From: Oceanococcus sp051252075
Lineage (GTDB): Bacteria > Pseudomonadota > Gammaproteobacteria > Nevskiales > Oceanococcaceae
NCBI GenBank assembly: GCA_051252075.1
Contig: JBPOFU010000016.1
Location: 1-46,493 of the forward strand
Reading direction: 5' to 3'
DNA: 46,493 bases
Shown here piece after piece: positions 34,510-41,984 of this stretch. Each line of letters begins with the position of its first letter. The first letter of the stretch is position 1. Below the pieces are notes generated by a model. That model saw nothing but the letters and a program-made list of their open reading frames with translations, was not told where the DNA came from and ran no database searches. The position numbers and the translations under genes were made by a program.

Positions 34510-35102
34510 TCGCATCAAAAAACCGGCCCGGCTGGATAAACCGGGCCGGTTTTTTTGTGCTCGCAATGAATACCAGCGCTTGGGGCTCTGAGCTTAGCTA
34601 CAACTATTTGGATGCATCGTGGCTGAAACTCAAGCCTGATCAAAGCGCAGCGGCACAAAGTGACGGCTATCGTCTAACAACATCCGCGCCCTTGGATGGC
34701 GGCAATTTTTTACGTGCCAGCTATGCGCGCGTAGAAAGCGATAGCAAAGCGAAAACCTCATTAACGACCATAGGCTTAGGCGGCTCTACACGCTTGCAAG
34801 CCGGCACCGATGGCTACGGTGTGCTCAGCTATGAAGAGGTCGACAATAAGGCGACCGCTGCAGGCAGTGTTGCCGACGACAAAGGCGCGTCATTGGAACT
34901 TGGTATCCGCTGGTCTGCTGGCGATAGCATGCAACTGGATTTGGGCGGGCGCTATGTCAAGCTCGACCGCGCAGGTGAAGATATCCAGTGGTTTGGTGAA
35001 GGCTTGATTCACCTAACCCCAGGTTTCGCTTTAAGCGGACGCTACACTTGGGCTGAGGCCGACACCCGCTACAGCATCGGCCTGCGCTTGCTTCAGAGAT
35101 AA
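34506..35102 (+). CDS. Outer-membrane beta-barrel-like protein, signal peptide encoded by a terminator
   Basis: A 198-residue frame. From about residue 28 it reads as alternating amphipathic strands with aromatic girdles (SELSYNYLDASWLKL, LRASYARVES, YGVLSYEEVDNK, LDLGGRYVKLDR, FALSGRYTWAE, TRYSIGLRLLQR), like a small eight-strand barrel. The only signal peptide (KNRPGWINRAGFFVLAMNTSAWG) requires starting at GTG 34506, which overlaps the cytochrome stop, and this makes the coding sequence run through the perfect terminator at 34517-34557. A GTG at 34556 or ATG at 34566 would remove the basic signal region. No ribosome binding site is seen, so coupling to the cytochrome gene is likely. The 3' end overlaps the convergent gene by 10 bases. 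Confidence 0.7.
   Translation: MIASKNRPGWINRAGFFVLAMNTSAWGSELSYNYLDASWLKLKPDQSAAAQSDGYRLTTSAPLDGGNFLRASYARVESDSKAKTSLTTIGLGGSTRLQAGTDGYGVLSYEEVDNKATAAGSVADDKGASLELGIRWSAGDSMQLDLGGRYVKLDRAGEDIQWFGEGLIHLTPGFALSGRYTWAEADTRYSIGLRLLQR
34517..34557 (+). terminator. Strong terminator after the cytochrome pair, inside the next coding frame
   Basis: ACCGGCCCGG and CCGGGCCGGT pair perfectly around CTGGATAAA, extended by A6 on the left and T8 on the right. It lies within codons 4-17 of the outer-membrane protein frame; the T tract encodes the Phe-Phe of its signal peptide. Confidence 0.93.
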
Positions 35103-35896
35103 AAACTGAGCTGCGCAAACAAACCTTTGAAGCGCGCATCCAACCCGAAATCACCATCACTGACGTCATAGCGCTTCTCGTGCCAACCTGCGGTAAAGCC
35201 AACGGACTCGCCGCGAACTTGGACGTCAAAACCCATCTCCAAAACTTCATCATCTTCAAAAGTGATGTAAGACGCCTCTAAGCCCAGAGTGAGAAAATCG
35301 AAAAGTGGCATGCGGTAAGTCAGCGTTGCCATGGGGAAGACTTCGCTAATCGTTTTGCGCTCTTGTGCAGAGTTGTCTTGCGGACCACCCAAGATCGGCC
35401 CCAGCACAGGAATATTACCGATACCGGGGCCACCACCATCTTCAGGTGCGTCCAAGTTGGTCACGGTGATATCAGCATCCAGCACTTTTACCGTAAGGCC
35501 TATGCCCAAGCCCATGCCTACTTTGTCATCGTTGAACGGGCGCCATAACACTCGAGCTGCCATATCGGTCAGATCCGCATCGGTGGACAAGCGCGTGTTT
35601 TCCGAATACTCCGAACCACCAAATGTCGCCGTACTGGTCACCGTACCCTCTTCCGCATAATCCAAAGGCGTATAGCTCAAGGTGAGCCAACTGCCTTCCG
35701 CGATAGAAAAGCCATGGCTGGTCGCATGCCCTAGATTCAATTCGTCACGCAGAGAAACTTCTCGGCCTTCGTTGTTCACTACGCCGTCCACCTCGGTGAA
35801 CCAAGGCTTATATGATCCCTCAAAGGCGTGGCCATGCGCGGGGAACAAACTGGCCGCCACAAGGGCAAGCATGCAACTACCGGAAACTTTCTTCAT
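35093..35896 (-). CDS. Predicted outer-membrane beta-barrel protein
   Basis: A 267-residue protein with a signal peptide (MKKVSGSCMLALVAASLFPAHGHA) and many amphipathic strands ending in the terminal aromatic pattern LFAQLSFYL of outer-membrane proteins. Residues about 140-215 include a long Pro-Gly-rich loop (APEDGGGPGIGNIPVLGP). No named family recognised. The frame is open to 35977, but ATG 35896 begins the signal peptide. It is convergent with, and overlaps by 10 bases, the plus-strand barrel protein, and is divergent from the HtrA protease. Confidence 0.8.
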   Translation of the reverse strand: MKKVSGSCMLALVAASLFPAHGHAFEGSYKPWFTEVDGVVNNEGREVSLRDELNLGHATSHGFSIAEGSWLTLSYTPLDYAEEGTVTSTATFGGSEYSENTRLSTDADLTDMAARVLWRPFNDDKVGMGLGIGLTVKVLDADITVTNLDAPEDGGGPGIGNIPVLGPILGGPQDNSAQERKTISEVFPMATLTYRMPLFDFLTLGLEASYITFEDDEVLEMGFDVQVRGESVGFTAGWHEKRYDVSDGDFGLDARFKGLFAQLSFYL

Positions 35897-36041
35897 CGAA
35901 TTCAATCTCATCAATCCATATTGAGGGTTTAAGACACCGCCGGACAGCTGCTCCCCCCTTGAAATGCACATGAACACCCCAAACAGGGCACACCATCACC
36001 GCTTCAACAACCGCCGATGCGAAATTATCGCGTTTATACGG

Positions 36042-37397
36042 ATGAGTTACCAGAAAATGATAAGCCGAATAGTTAAAATTTCGCTAACCAGCCTTTTTTT
36101 AGGCTTGTCTCCGCTTGCTTGGGGGCATGCGCCAGGCTCCCATGACAGCTTGGCCCCGATGCTGGAACGGGTGACGCCCGGAGTCGTAAACATTGCGACA
36201 CGCGGCCTTGTGGAAACACGCGAAAGCCCCTTAATGGCTGACCCGTTCTTCCGCCAGTTTTTTAATTTGCCGTCGCGGCCACGCCAGCGTGAGACCCAAA
36301 GCCTAGGCTCCGGTGTCATTGTCGACGCCCAGCAAGGCTACATATTGACCAATCATCATGTCATCGATAATGCGCGACAAATCACCATTACCCTTAGTGA
36401 TGGGCGCAGTCTAGACGCTGACTTGGTGGGTAGTGACCCAGAAACAGACATCGCCGTGGTGCGCGTGGCGGCGGAACAGCTCACAGCATTAAAGTTCGGC
36501 AATTCTGATCGCTTACGCGTAGGCGACTACGCCGTCGCCATCGGCAATCCATTTGGCCTGGGCCAAACGGTCACCTCCGGAATTGTCTCCGCTCTGGGCC
36601 GTAGTGGTCTGGGCATTGAAGGATATGAGGACTTCATCCAAACCGACGCATCCATTAACCCTGGCAATTCTGGCGGCGCCTTGGTAAATACCGATGGAGA
36701 GCTAATAGGTATCAATACGGCGATTGTTGGCCCCAGCGGTGGCAACGTAGGTATCGGCTTTGCCATTCCCGCGCGCATGGCTAAAGCATTAATGGAACAA
36801 ATCATAGAATTTGGCGCGGTACAGCGCGGGCGCCTAGGCGTCAGCGTTCAAAACTTGAGCGAAGAGCTCGCGCAGGCGCTCAATGCGCAAGACCGCCAAG
36901 GCGCAGTCATTACCCAGGTCGAATCCGGATCAACCGCAGACAAAGCCGGGCTGCGTTCCGGCGATATTGTCACCGCCGTAAATGGCCGCGAAGTGAACGA
37001 CGCTGCTGATTTACGCAACGCTGTAGGGCTGATACGCGCAGGAGAACAAATCAGCATGGAGGCCTGGCGTGACGGCCAGAAGAGCCTGTACAAGGCCAGC
37101 ATCAGCAACCCCGACAACGTAGAGGCTGCTAAGCTCAGTGCATTGTTAGGCGGAGCGACATTGGGAGAGCCAGAGCCTGGTCATCCGCTTTACGCAGCGG
37201 GCATCTTCATTAAACGTGTTGAGCCGGGCAGCCCGGCGGCACGCGCGGGTTTACGTCCGGGTGATGTGATCACCTCGGCGAATCGTCGCGAAGTCCGTGA
37301 TATTGATGATTTCCAGAAAGCCGCGAGCAGCGGCGGTGCAGAGCTGTTGCTCAATATCCGCCGCGGCAACCGTGCTTTCTTTCTTATGTTGCGATAA
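36042..37397 (+). CDS. degQ: HtrA/DegQ-type periplasmic serine protease with two PDZ domains
   Basis: About 451 residues from ATG 36042 (ATG 36057 also possible). Signal peptide (ends near LAWGHA), protease domain with the triad His106 (ILTNHHVID), Asp136 (ETDIAVV) and Ser210 (INPGNSGGAL), then PDZ1 (about 250-345, RGRLGVSVQNL) and PDZ2 (about 375-450, GIFIKRVEPGSPAARAGLRPGD). The length and the short Q-loop region match DegQ/DegS-like enzymes rather than long-loop DegP; with two PDZ domains DegQ is the better name. Quality control of misfolded envelope proteins is the known role. Confidence 0.93.
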   Translation: MSYQKMISRIVKISLTSLFLGLSPLAWGHAPGSHDSLAPMLERVTPGVVNIATRGLVETRESPLMADPFFRQFFNLPSRPRQRETQSLGSGVIVDAQQGYILTNHHVIDNARQITITLSDGRSLDADLVGSDPETDIAVVRVAAEQLTALKFGNSDRLRVGDYAVAIGNPFGLGQTVTSGIVSALGRSGLGIEGYEDFIQTDASINPGNSGGALVNTDGELIGINTAIVGPSGGNVGIGFAIPARMAKALMEQIIEFGAVQRGRLGVSVQNLSEELAQALNAQDRQGAVITQVESGSTADKAGLRSGDIVTAVNGREVNDAADLRNAVGLIRAGEQISMEAWRDGQKSLYKASISNPDNVEAAKLSALLGGATLGEPEPGHPLYAAGIFIKRVEPGSPAARAGLRPGDVITSANRREVRDIDDFQKAASSGGAELLLNIRRGNRAFFLMLR

Positions 37398-37430
37398 CTA
37401 TTTGCTATCGCAAGTGACTTTTATTTTTCT
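37391..37430 (+). terminator. Possible weak terminator after the HtrA gene
   Basis: GCGATA and TATCGC (37391-37396 and 37406-37411) can pair across a 9-base loop, followed by a T-rich stretch. The stem is short, and the ABC genes may still be read through from upstream. Confidence 0.3.
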
Positions 37431-37462
37431 ATTACACGCTAAATCCACAGGGGGGATTACCG

Positions 37463-38185
37463 ATGATTGAGGTGGAACATCTCAGTAAGCGGTTTGCTGG
37501 CCGCATGGCTGTCGATGGGCTGACATTTTCGGTCGCACCAGGCGAAGTCTTGGGCTTTTTAGGCCCGAACGGCGCCGGCAAATCGACCACGATGAAAATG
37601 ATTACCGGCTTTTTAACGCCAGACAGTGGCAATGCCCGAGTCATGGGCCATGACATACAGAAGGCTCCGGTACAAGCCAAACAGTGCATGGGTTATTTGC
37701 CAGAAGGTGCGCCGGGTTACGGTGACATGAGCGTTGCTCAATTCCTCGCCTTCATCGCCGACATTCGAGGCTTAAGCGGCGTTAAAAAGCAAACCCGCAT
37801 TGATAGCGTTGTCGCCGATATTCATTTGGAAGAGGTTCTGCCACAAAAGCTGGAAACTTTGTCCAAGGGTTTTCGACGCCGAGTCGGTTTGGCTCAAGCC
37901 ATCCTGCATGACCCACAAGTGCTGATTCTGGACGAGCCCACGGATGGCTTGGACCCGAACCAAAAGCACGAAGTGCGCAAACTGATACAAGGCATGGCTA
38001 AAGACAAAATCATTATTGTCTCCACCCACATACTGGAAGAAGTGGAAGCGGTTTGCTCTCGCGCCATGATCATTGCTCACGGCAAAACACTGGCAGACGA
38101 CACGCCCGCTAACTTGGCGGCGAAAACCGCCTCCGGTCGCCTGGACGACTATTTCCGTGAAATTACAGCAGGAGGCCGGTCATGA
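37463..38185 (+). CDS. ABC transporter ATP-binding protein (GldA-like)
   Basis: A 240-residue ATPase: Walker A GPNGAGKST, signature LSKGFRRRVGLAQAI (the LSKG variant typical of GldA/ABC-2 exporters), Walker B LILDEPTDGLDP and the H-loop VSTHILEEVEAV. It is the first of four tightly linked genes (GldA-, GldF-, GldG-like and DUF4340). A GGGGGGAT box precedes the ATG. In Bacteroidetes GldAFG is needed for gliding, but homologous cassettes occur widely in non-gliding bacteria with unknown substrate. Confidence 0.93.
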   Translation: MIEVEHLSKRFAGRMAVDGLTFSVAPGEVLGFLGPNGAGKSTTMKMITGFLTPDSGNARVMGHDIQKAPVQAKQCMGYLPEGAPGYGDMSVAQFLAFIADIRGLSGVKKQTRIDSVVADIHLEEVLPQKLETLSKGFRRRVGLAQAILHDPQVLILDEPTDGLDPNQKHEVRKLIQGMAKDKIIIVSTHILEEVEAVCSRAMIIAHGKTLADDTPANLAAKTASGRLDDYFREITAGGRS

Positions 38186-38916
38186 AAGCGACAAACATAA
38201 TCTTCCGGCGCGAATTAGCCGCCTATTTCGCCACGCCGTTGGCCTATATTTTCATCGTCATTTTCTTGATGCTGACCGGTGTATTCACCTTCTACCTGGG
38301 CAATTTTTTTGGCCGTGGGCAAGCTGATCTGCAATCCTTTTTCAATTTTCATCCTTGGCTTTATTTGTTCCTTATTCCGGCCATCTCTATGCGCATTTGG
38401 TCAGAAGAGCGCAAAGCGGGAACTATCGAGCTGCTATTAACCTTGCCAATCACCATGGGCCAGGCCGTTTGGGGGAAATTTCTCGCTGCTTGGGCCTTCA
38501 TCGCTATCGCCTTGGCCGGCACAGTGCCGTTCTGGATCACGGTGAACATCTTAGGCGAACCCGACAATGGCGTTATTTTCGCCGCCTATTTGGGTAGCTT
38601 ATTGATGGCGGGCGCTTATCTGGCCGTGGGCATTTGCATATCCGCTGCCACCAAAAGCCAGGTCATCGCATTCATCGTCTCCTTGATGGTGTGCTTTGCC
38701 TTCACCTTGGCCGGCTTTCCTTTGGTTTTGGATTTGTTCTCAGACTGGCTCCCCAGCGGTATCACCCATGCCATTGCCAGCTTGTCTTTCCTAACCCATT
38801 TTCAAGCGATAGCGAAAGGTGTCATTGATCTACGTGATTTGATCTTTTTTGCCGCCTTTATCGGCGCCTGGCTATATGCCAGCGCCATCGTTATTGACCT
38901 GAAGAAAGCCGACTAG
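38182..38916 (+). CDS. ABC-2 permease (GldF-like)
   Basis: A 244-residue membrane protein with six predicted helices, beginning FRRELAAYFATPLAYIFIVIF, a signature of the GldF/ABC-2 family, and containing PAISMRIWSEERKAGTIELLLTLP. It overlaps the ATPase gene by 4 bases (ATGA) and is followed 10 bases later by the GldG-like gene. Confidence 0.92.
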   Translation: MKATNIIFRRELAAYFATPLAYIFIVIFLMLTGVFTFYLGNFFGRGQADLQSFFNFHPWLYLFLIPAISMRIWSEERKAGTIELLLTLPITMGQAVWGKFLAAWAFIAIALAGTVPFWITVNILGEPDNGVIFAAYLGSLLMAGAYLAVGICISAATKSQVIAFIVSLMVCFAFTLAGFPLVLDLFSDWLPSGITHAIASLSFLTHFQAIAKGVIDLRDLIFFAAFIGAWLYASAIVIDLKKAD

Positions 38917-38926
38917 GAGGCCCATC

Positions 38927-40777
38927 ATGCAAAACAAAGCATTGAATCGCAGCAGCCTATTGGTTATCGCCATTGCGCTGCTGGCTATCGTCAGCTTGAG
39001 CCAACTTTTGTTCAAAGGTTGGCGTCTTGATCTGACTGAAAACAATCTCTATACCCTGAGTGACGGCACCCGCAATGTGCTGAACAAAATCGAAGAACCG
39101 ATCACGCTGTATTACTTTTATAACCGCGACGCAGTGAAAGGCGTGCCGCAATTGCAGGCCTATGCCACCCGTGTGCAAGAATTCTTAGAAGAGCTCAATC
39201 TGCATGCTGGCGACAAGCTGCAGTTGAAACTCATTGCACCTGAAGCCTTCTCTACGGAGGAAGATCGCGCGGTTGAGTTGGGCGTGCAAAGCGTGCCGGT
39301 TAATGAGCAAGGCGACAAGCTGTACTTTGGCTTAGCTGGCACCAATAGCGTGGACGACGTTGCCACCATTCCGTTCTTCCAACCCAATCGGGAAAACTTG
39401 CTGGAATATGATGTGGCCAAGTTGATCTATGGCCTAGCTCATCCGGTCAAACCGAAAGTCGGTTTAATCAGTTCGCTGGAAGTGAATGGCAGCTTCAACC
39501 GCCAAACCATGCAGCAAACACCGGGCTGGATGGCTATCACTCAACTCAAAGAGTTTTTTGACATCGAAGATCTCTCGACGGATGCCGAAAGCTTCGCCGA
39601 TGACATCGAATTGTTACTGCTGATTCACCCGGTCAATCTACCGCAAAGCACGCTTTACGCCATTGACCAGTTTGTGCTCAAAGGCGGCAATGCCTTGGTG
39701 TTTGTTGATCCTTATGCAGAAAGCGCGGCACAAGGTGGCATGACCGCCATGAGTGAAGGCCCTGGCCCGAACTCAAACCTAGAGCCGTTGCTCAAGGCGT
39801 GGGGAGTGAACCTAACAGGCGACGTATTGGGCGATGGCGCAGCCGCACTGCAAGTGCAGCAAGGTCCCGAGCAAGCGCCGACTTATCACATCGCCCTGCT
39901 TGGCTTTGATAACAATCACGTGGCCAGCGATGATGCGGTTACTCAGCAATTGGAAAGCCTGAATTTTGGCTATACCGGCATACTGCAAGCCAGTGAAGCT
40001 GCGAGCACAACATTCACACCTTTGGTCTTTTCCAGTGATCGCTCGGCTCCTATTCCTGCGTTTAAAATTCAACCCAATACAAAACCGCAACAGTTGTTGT
40101 CCGGCTTTGAACCGACTGGCGAGACCTATGCAATCGCCGCTCGCGTACATGGCCGTGCCAGCAGTGCTTACGGCGAATTGCCACCGGAAGGCATCGACAA
40201 CCCCGCGCATCAAATTGAATCTGTGCAAGATATCAACGTGATCGTGGTGGCAGATACTGATGTACTGACCGACCGCTACTGGGTTCAGGTACAGAACTTC
40301 CTCGGTCAACAAATTGCCTCGCCTTTTGCGGGTAACGGCGATTTGTTAGTGAATGCCGTCGACAACCTCCTGGGCTCCTCAGATGTGATTGGCATTAAAG
40401 GCCGCGCGGGATACAGCCGCCCCTTCACCTTGGTTGAGGATATGAAACGCGAAGCCGATGCTCGCTTCCGTCAAACAGAAGAAGGCCTGCAAGCCAAATT
40501 GCGTGAAACCGAAACCAAACTCAGTGAACTGCAAGCGCAGAACAACGAGGGCAATCTGCTAACGCTGTCGCCAGAGCAACAAGCAGAAGTGGAATTGTTC
40601 CGCGATGAGCAGTTGAAAACACGCAAAGCACTGCGCGAGGTTCGTCACAATCTGAATAAAGACATAGACCGTTTGGAAGCGACCTTGAAATTCGTCAACA
40701 TCGGCCTTGTGCCTTTGCTGTTGCTCCTTTTGGCGCTACTTATGGGCCTGACTCGTCGCAGCGGAGGGCGCGCATGA
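38927..40777 (+). CDS. GldG-family ABC transporter auxiliary protein
   Basis: A 616-residue protein: an N-terminal transmembrane helix (about 10-30), LDLTENNLYTLSDGTRNVL, a large extracytoplasmic ABC_transp_aux region (about 40-480), a coiled-coil segment (about 510-590, rich in Glu, Gln and Lys) and a C-terminal transmembrane helix (LVPLLLLLLALLMGL). This is the architecture of GldG. The stop overlaps the DUF4340 start by 4 bases. Confidence 0.92.
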   Translation: MQNKALNRSSLLVIAIALLAIVSLSQLLFKGWRLDLTENNLYTLSDGTRNVLNKIEEPITLYYFYNRDAVKGVPQLQAYATRVQEFLEELNLHAGDKLQLKLIAPEAFSTEEDRAVELGVQSVPVNEQGDKLYFGLAGTNSVDDVATIPFFQPNRENLLEYDVAKLIYGLAHPVKPKVGLISSLEVNGSFNRQTMQQTPGWMAITQLKEFFDIEDLSTDAESFADDIELLLLIHPVNLPQSTLYAIDQFVLKGGNALVFVDPYAESAAQGGMTAMSEGPGPNSNLEPLLKAWGVNLTGDVLGDGAAALQVQQGPEQAPTYHIALLGFDNNHVASDDAVTQQLESLNFGYTGILQASEAASTTFTPLVFSSDRSAPIPAFKIQPNTKPQQLLSGFEPTGETYAIAARVHGRASSAYGELPPEGIDNPAHQIESVQDINVIVVADTDVLTDRYWVQVQNFLGQQIASPFAGNGDLLVNAVDNLLGSSDVIGIKGRAGYSRPFTLVEDMKREADARFRQTEEGLQAKLRETETKLSELQAQNNEGNLLTLSPEQQAEVELFRDEQLKTRKALREVRHNLNKDIDRLEATLKFVNIGLVPLLLLLLALLMGLTRRSGGRA

Positions 40778-41814
40778 ATAAACTCAATGGACTCATCATC
40801 GCCACCGTGGCTGTTTGCGCTGCCGCCTGGTTGGCCAGCCATCAAGCAAATAAACAGTTTGGCTTGGAGGATAGTCAACTGTTGCTGCCTGGCTTAGCGA
40901 AACAATTGGGCGATATAGATCAGGTGCAAATTGTTGCGGCTGGTGGCGACACCACCACATTGCGTAACCATGACGGGCAATGGCAGCTACAACAACGCGG
41001 AAACTACCCTGCCGATATCAAATCCATGAGTACGGCCTTGCGCCAATTGGCTAAAAGCAAAGCTCTAGAAGCTAAAACCTCGCTAGCCGAAAACTATGCT
41101 CAGCTCGGGGTTCAAGATGTGGTCTTAGCCAATGACACCACCCTGCAATTGATTGCCAACATAGGTGATCAAACGGTGTTGGATGTGCTGATTGGCAAAT
41201 CCAACCGCTCGGGTAGCTTTGTTCGTAACACGGGGGAGACGCAAAGTTGGCTGATAGACGAGCGCATTAGCCTTGCGCGCAATACCGCAGAACACTTGGA
41301 CAAAGCTTTGATAGCCGTGCCCCGCCAAGAAGTACAAAGCGTCGAGGTGACGCCACTGGACGGGCCGGCCTATGAATTGAGCAAAACCGAATCCGCAGCG
41401 GAACGCTTTACGCTGAGTCCAACACCATCGCAAGGCCGTGAAATCAACGCGGCGAATAGCAATCGCCTCGCGGCTGCGCTAGCCAACCTTCGCATCAGCG
41501 ATGTATTGGATGAAAGCAGTGAGCAAGGACTGCAGTGGAGCAAAGCCAAAGTTCGCAACTTCGCAGGTCTGGAATTGCAACTGCAATTGGCCAAAGCAAG
41601 CGATGTCAGCAAGCATTATTTACAGCTTCAGGCCTCGGTCGCAGGCAGCAGCGAAGAGGGCGCCGTAACTGACAGCGGACTCCTCGCGCAGGTTGATGCG
41701 CTCAATGCGCGCGCAAAGGGGCGGATTTTTGTCGCCCCCCAATATACCGTCGATGCGCTGCTCATGAGCTACGACATGCTGCTCAAACCCCTTGCTGACA
41801 AAGCTATCCCTTAA
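40774..41814 (+). CDS. DUF4340 domain protein of the GldAFG-like cassette
   Basis: A 346-residue protein with an N-terminal membrane anchor (about 7-22) and a DUF4340 repeat region: DTTTLRNHDGQWQLQ, LGVQDVVLANDTTLQLIANIG, VLDVLIGKSNRSGSFVRN and DERISLARNTAEHLDKALI. Proteins of this family regularly follow GldG-like genes; the function is unknown, but an extracytoplasmic role with GldG is expected. ATGA overlap with the GldG-like gene and a terminator 26 bases after its stop mark the operon end. Confidence 0.9.
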   Translation: MNKLNGLIIATVAVCAAAWLASHQANKQFGLEDSQLLLPGLAKQLGDIDQVQIVAAGGDTTTLRNHDGQWQLQQRGNYPADIKSMSTALRQLAKSKALEAKTSLAENYAQLGVQDVVLANDTTLQLIANIGDQTVLDVLIGKSNRSGSFVRNTGETQSWLIDERISLARNTAEHLDKALIAVPRQEVQSVEVTPLDGPAYELSKTESAAERFTLSPTPSQGREINAANSNRLAAALANLRISDVLDESSEQGLQWSKAKVRNFAGLELQLQLAKASDVSKHYLQLQASVAGSSEEGAVTDSGLLAQVDALNARAKGRIFVAPQYTVDALLMSYDMLLKPLADKAIP

Positions 41815-41840
41815 TTTTCTGGGGGCAACCGCTGGTACTC

Positions 41841-41868
41841 AAAAAGCCGCCGTTTGGCGGCTTTTCTG
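41841..41868 (+). terminator. Rho-independent terminator of the ABC cassette
   Basis: AAAAAGCCGCC and GGCGGCTTTTC flank a GTTT loop: a perfect stem of six GC-rich pairs, extended by A-T pairs, ending in T4. Confidence 0.88.
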
Positions 41869-41935
41869 TTCAGGAGAAAATAAATTCTTAGGTGATCACA
41901 GTTTCTTGACGCTGTTCTGAGTTGAATGTGTCTCA

Positions 41936-41968
41936 CGCCCCGGGGGTGGGGCGACGATTCTTTTTTTT
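41936..41968 (+). promoter_or_regulatory. Hairpin and T tract in the lipoprotein leader (possible attenuator)
   Basis: CGCCCC (41936-41941) and GGGGCG (41948-41953) pair around GGGGGT, followed 7 bases later by eight T. The structure lies just before the AGGAG ribosome binding site (41972-41976) of the lipoprotein gene, so it could stop transcription or limit translation there. Confidence 0.45.
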
Positions 41969-41984
41969 ATCAGGAGCAGTAAAC

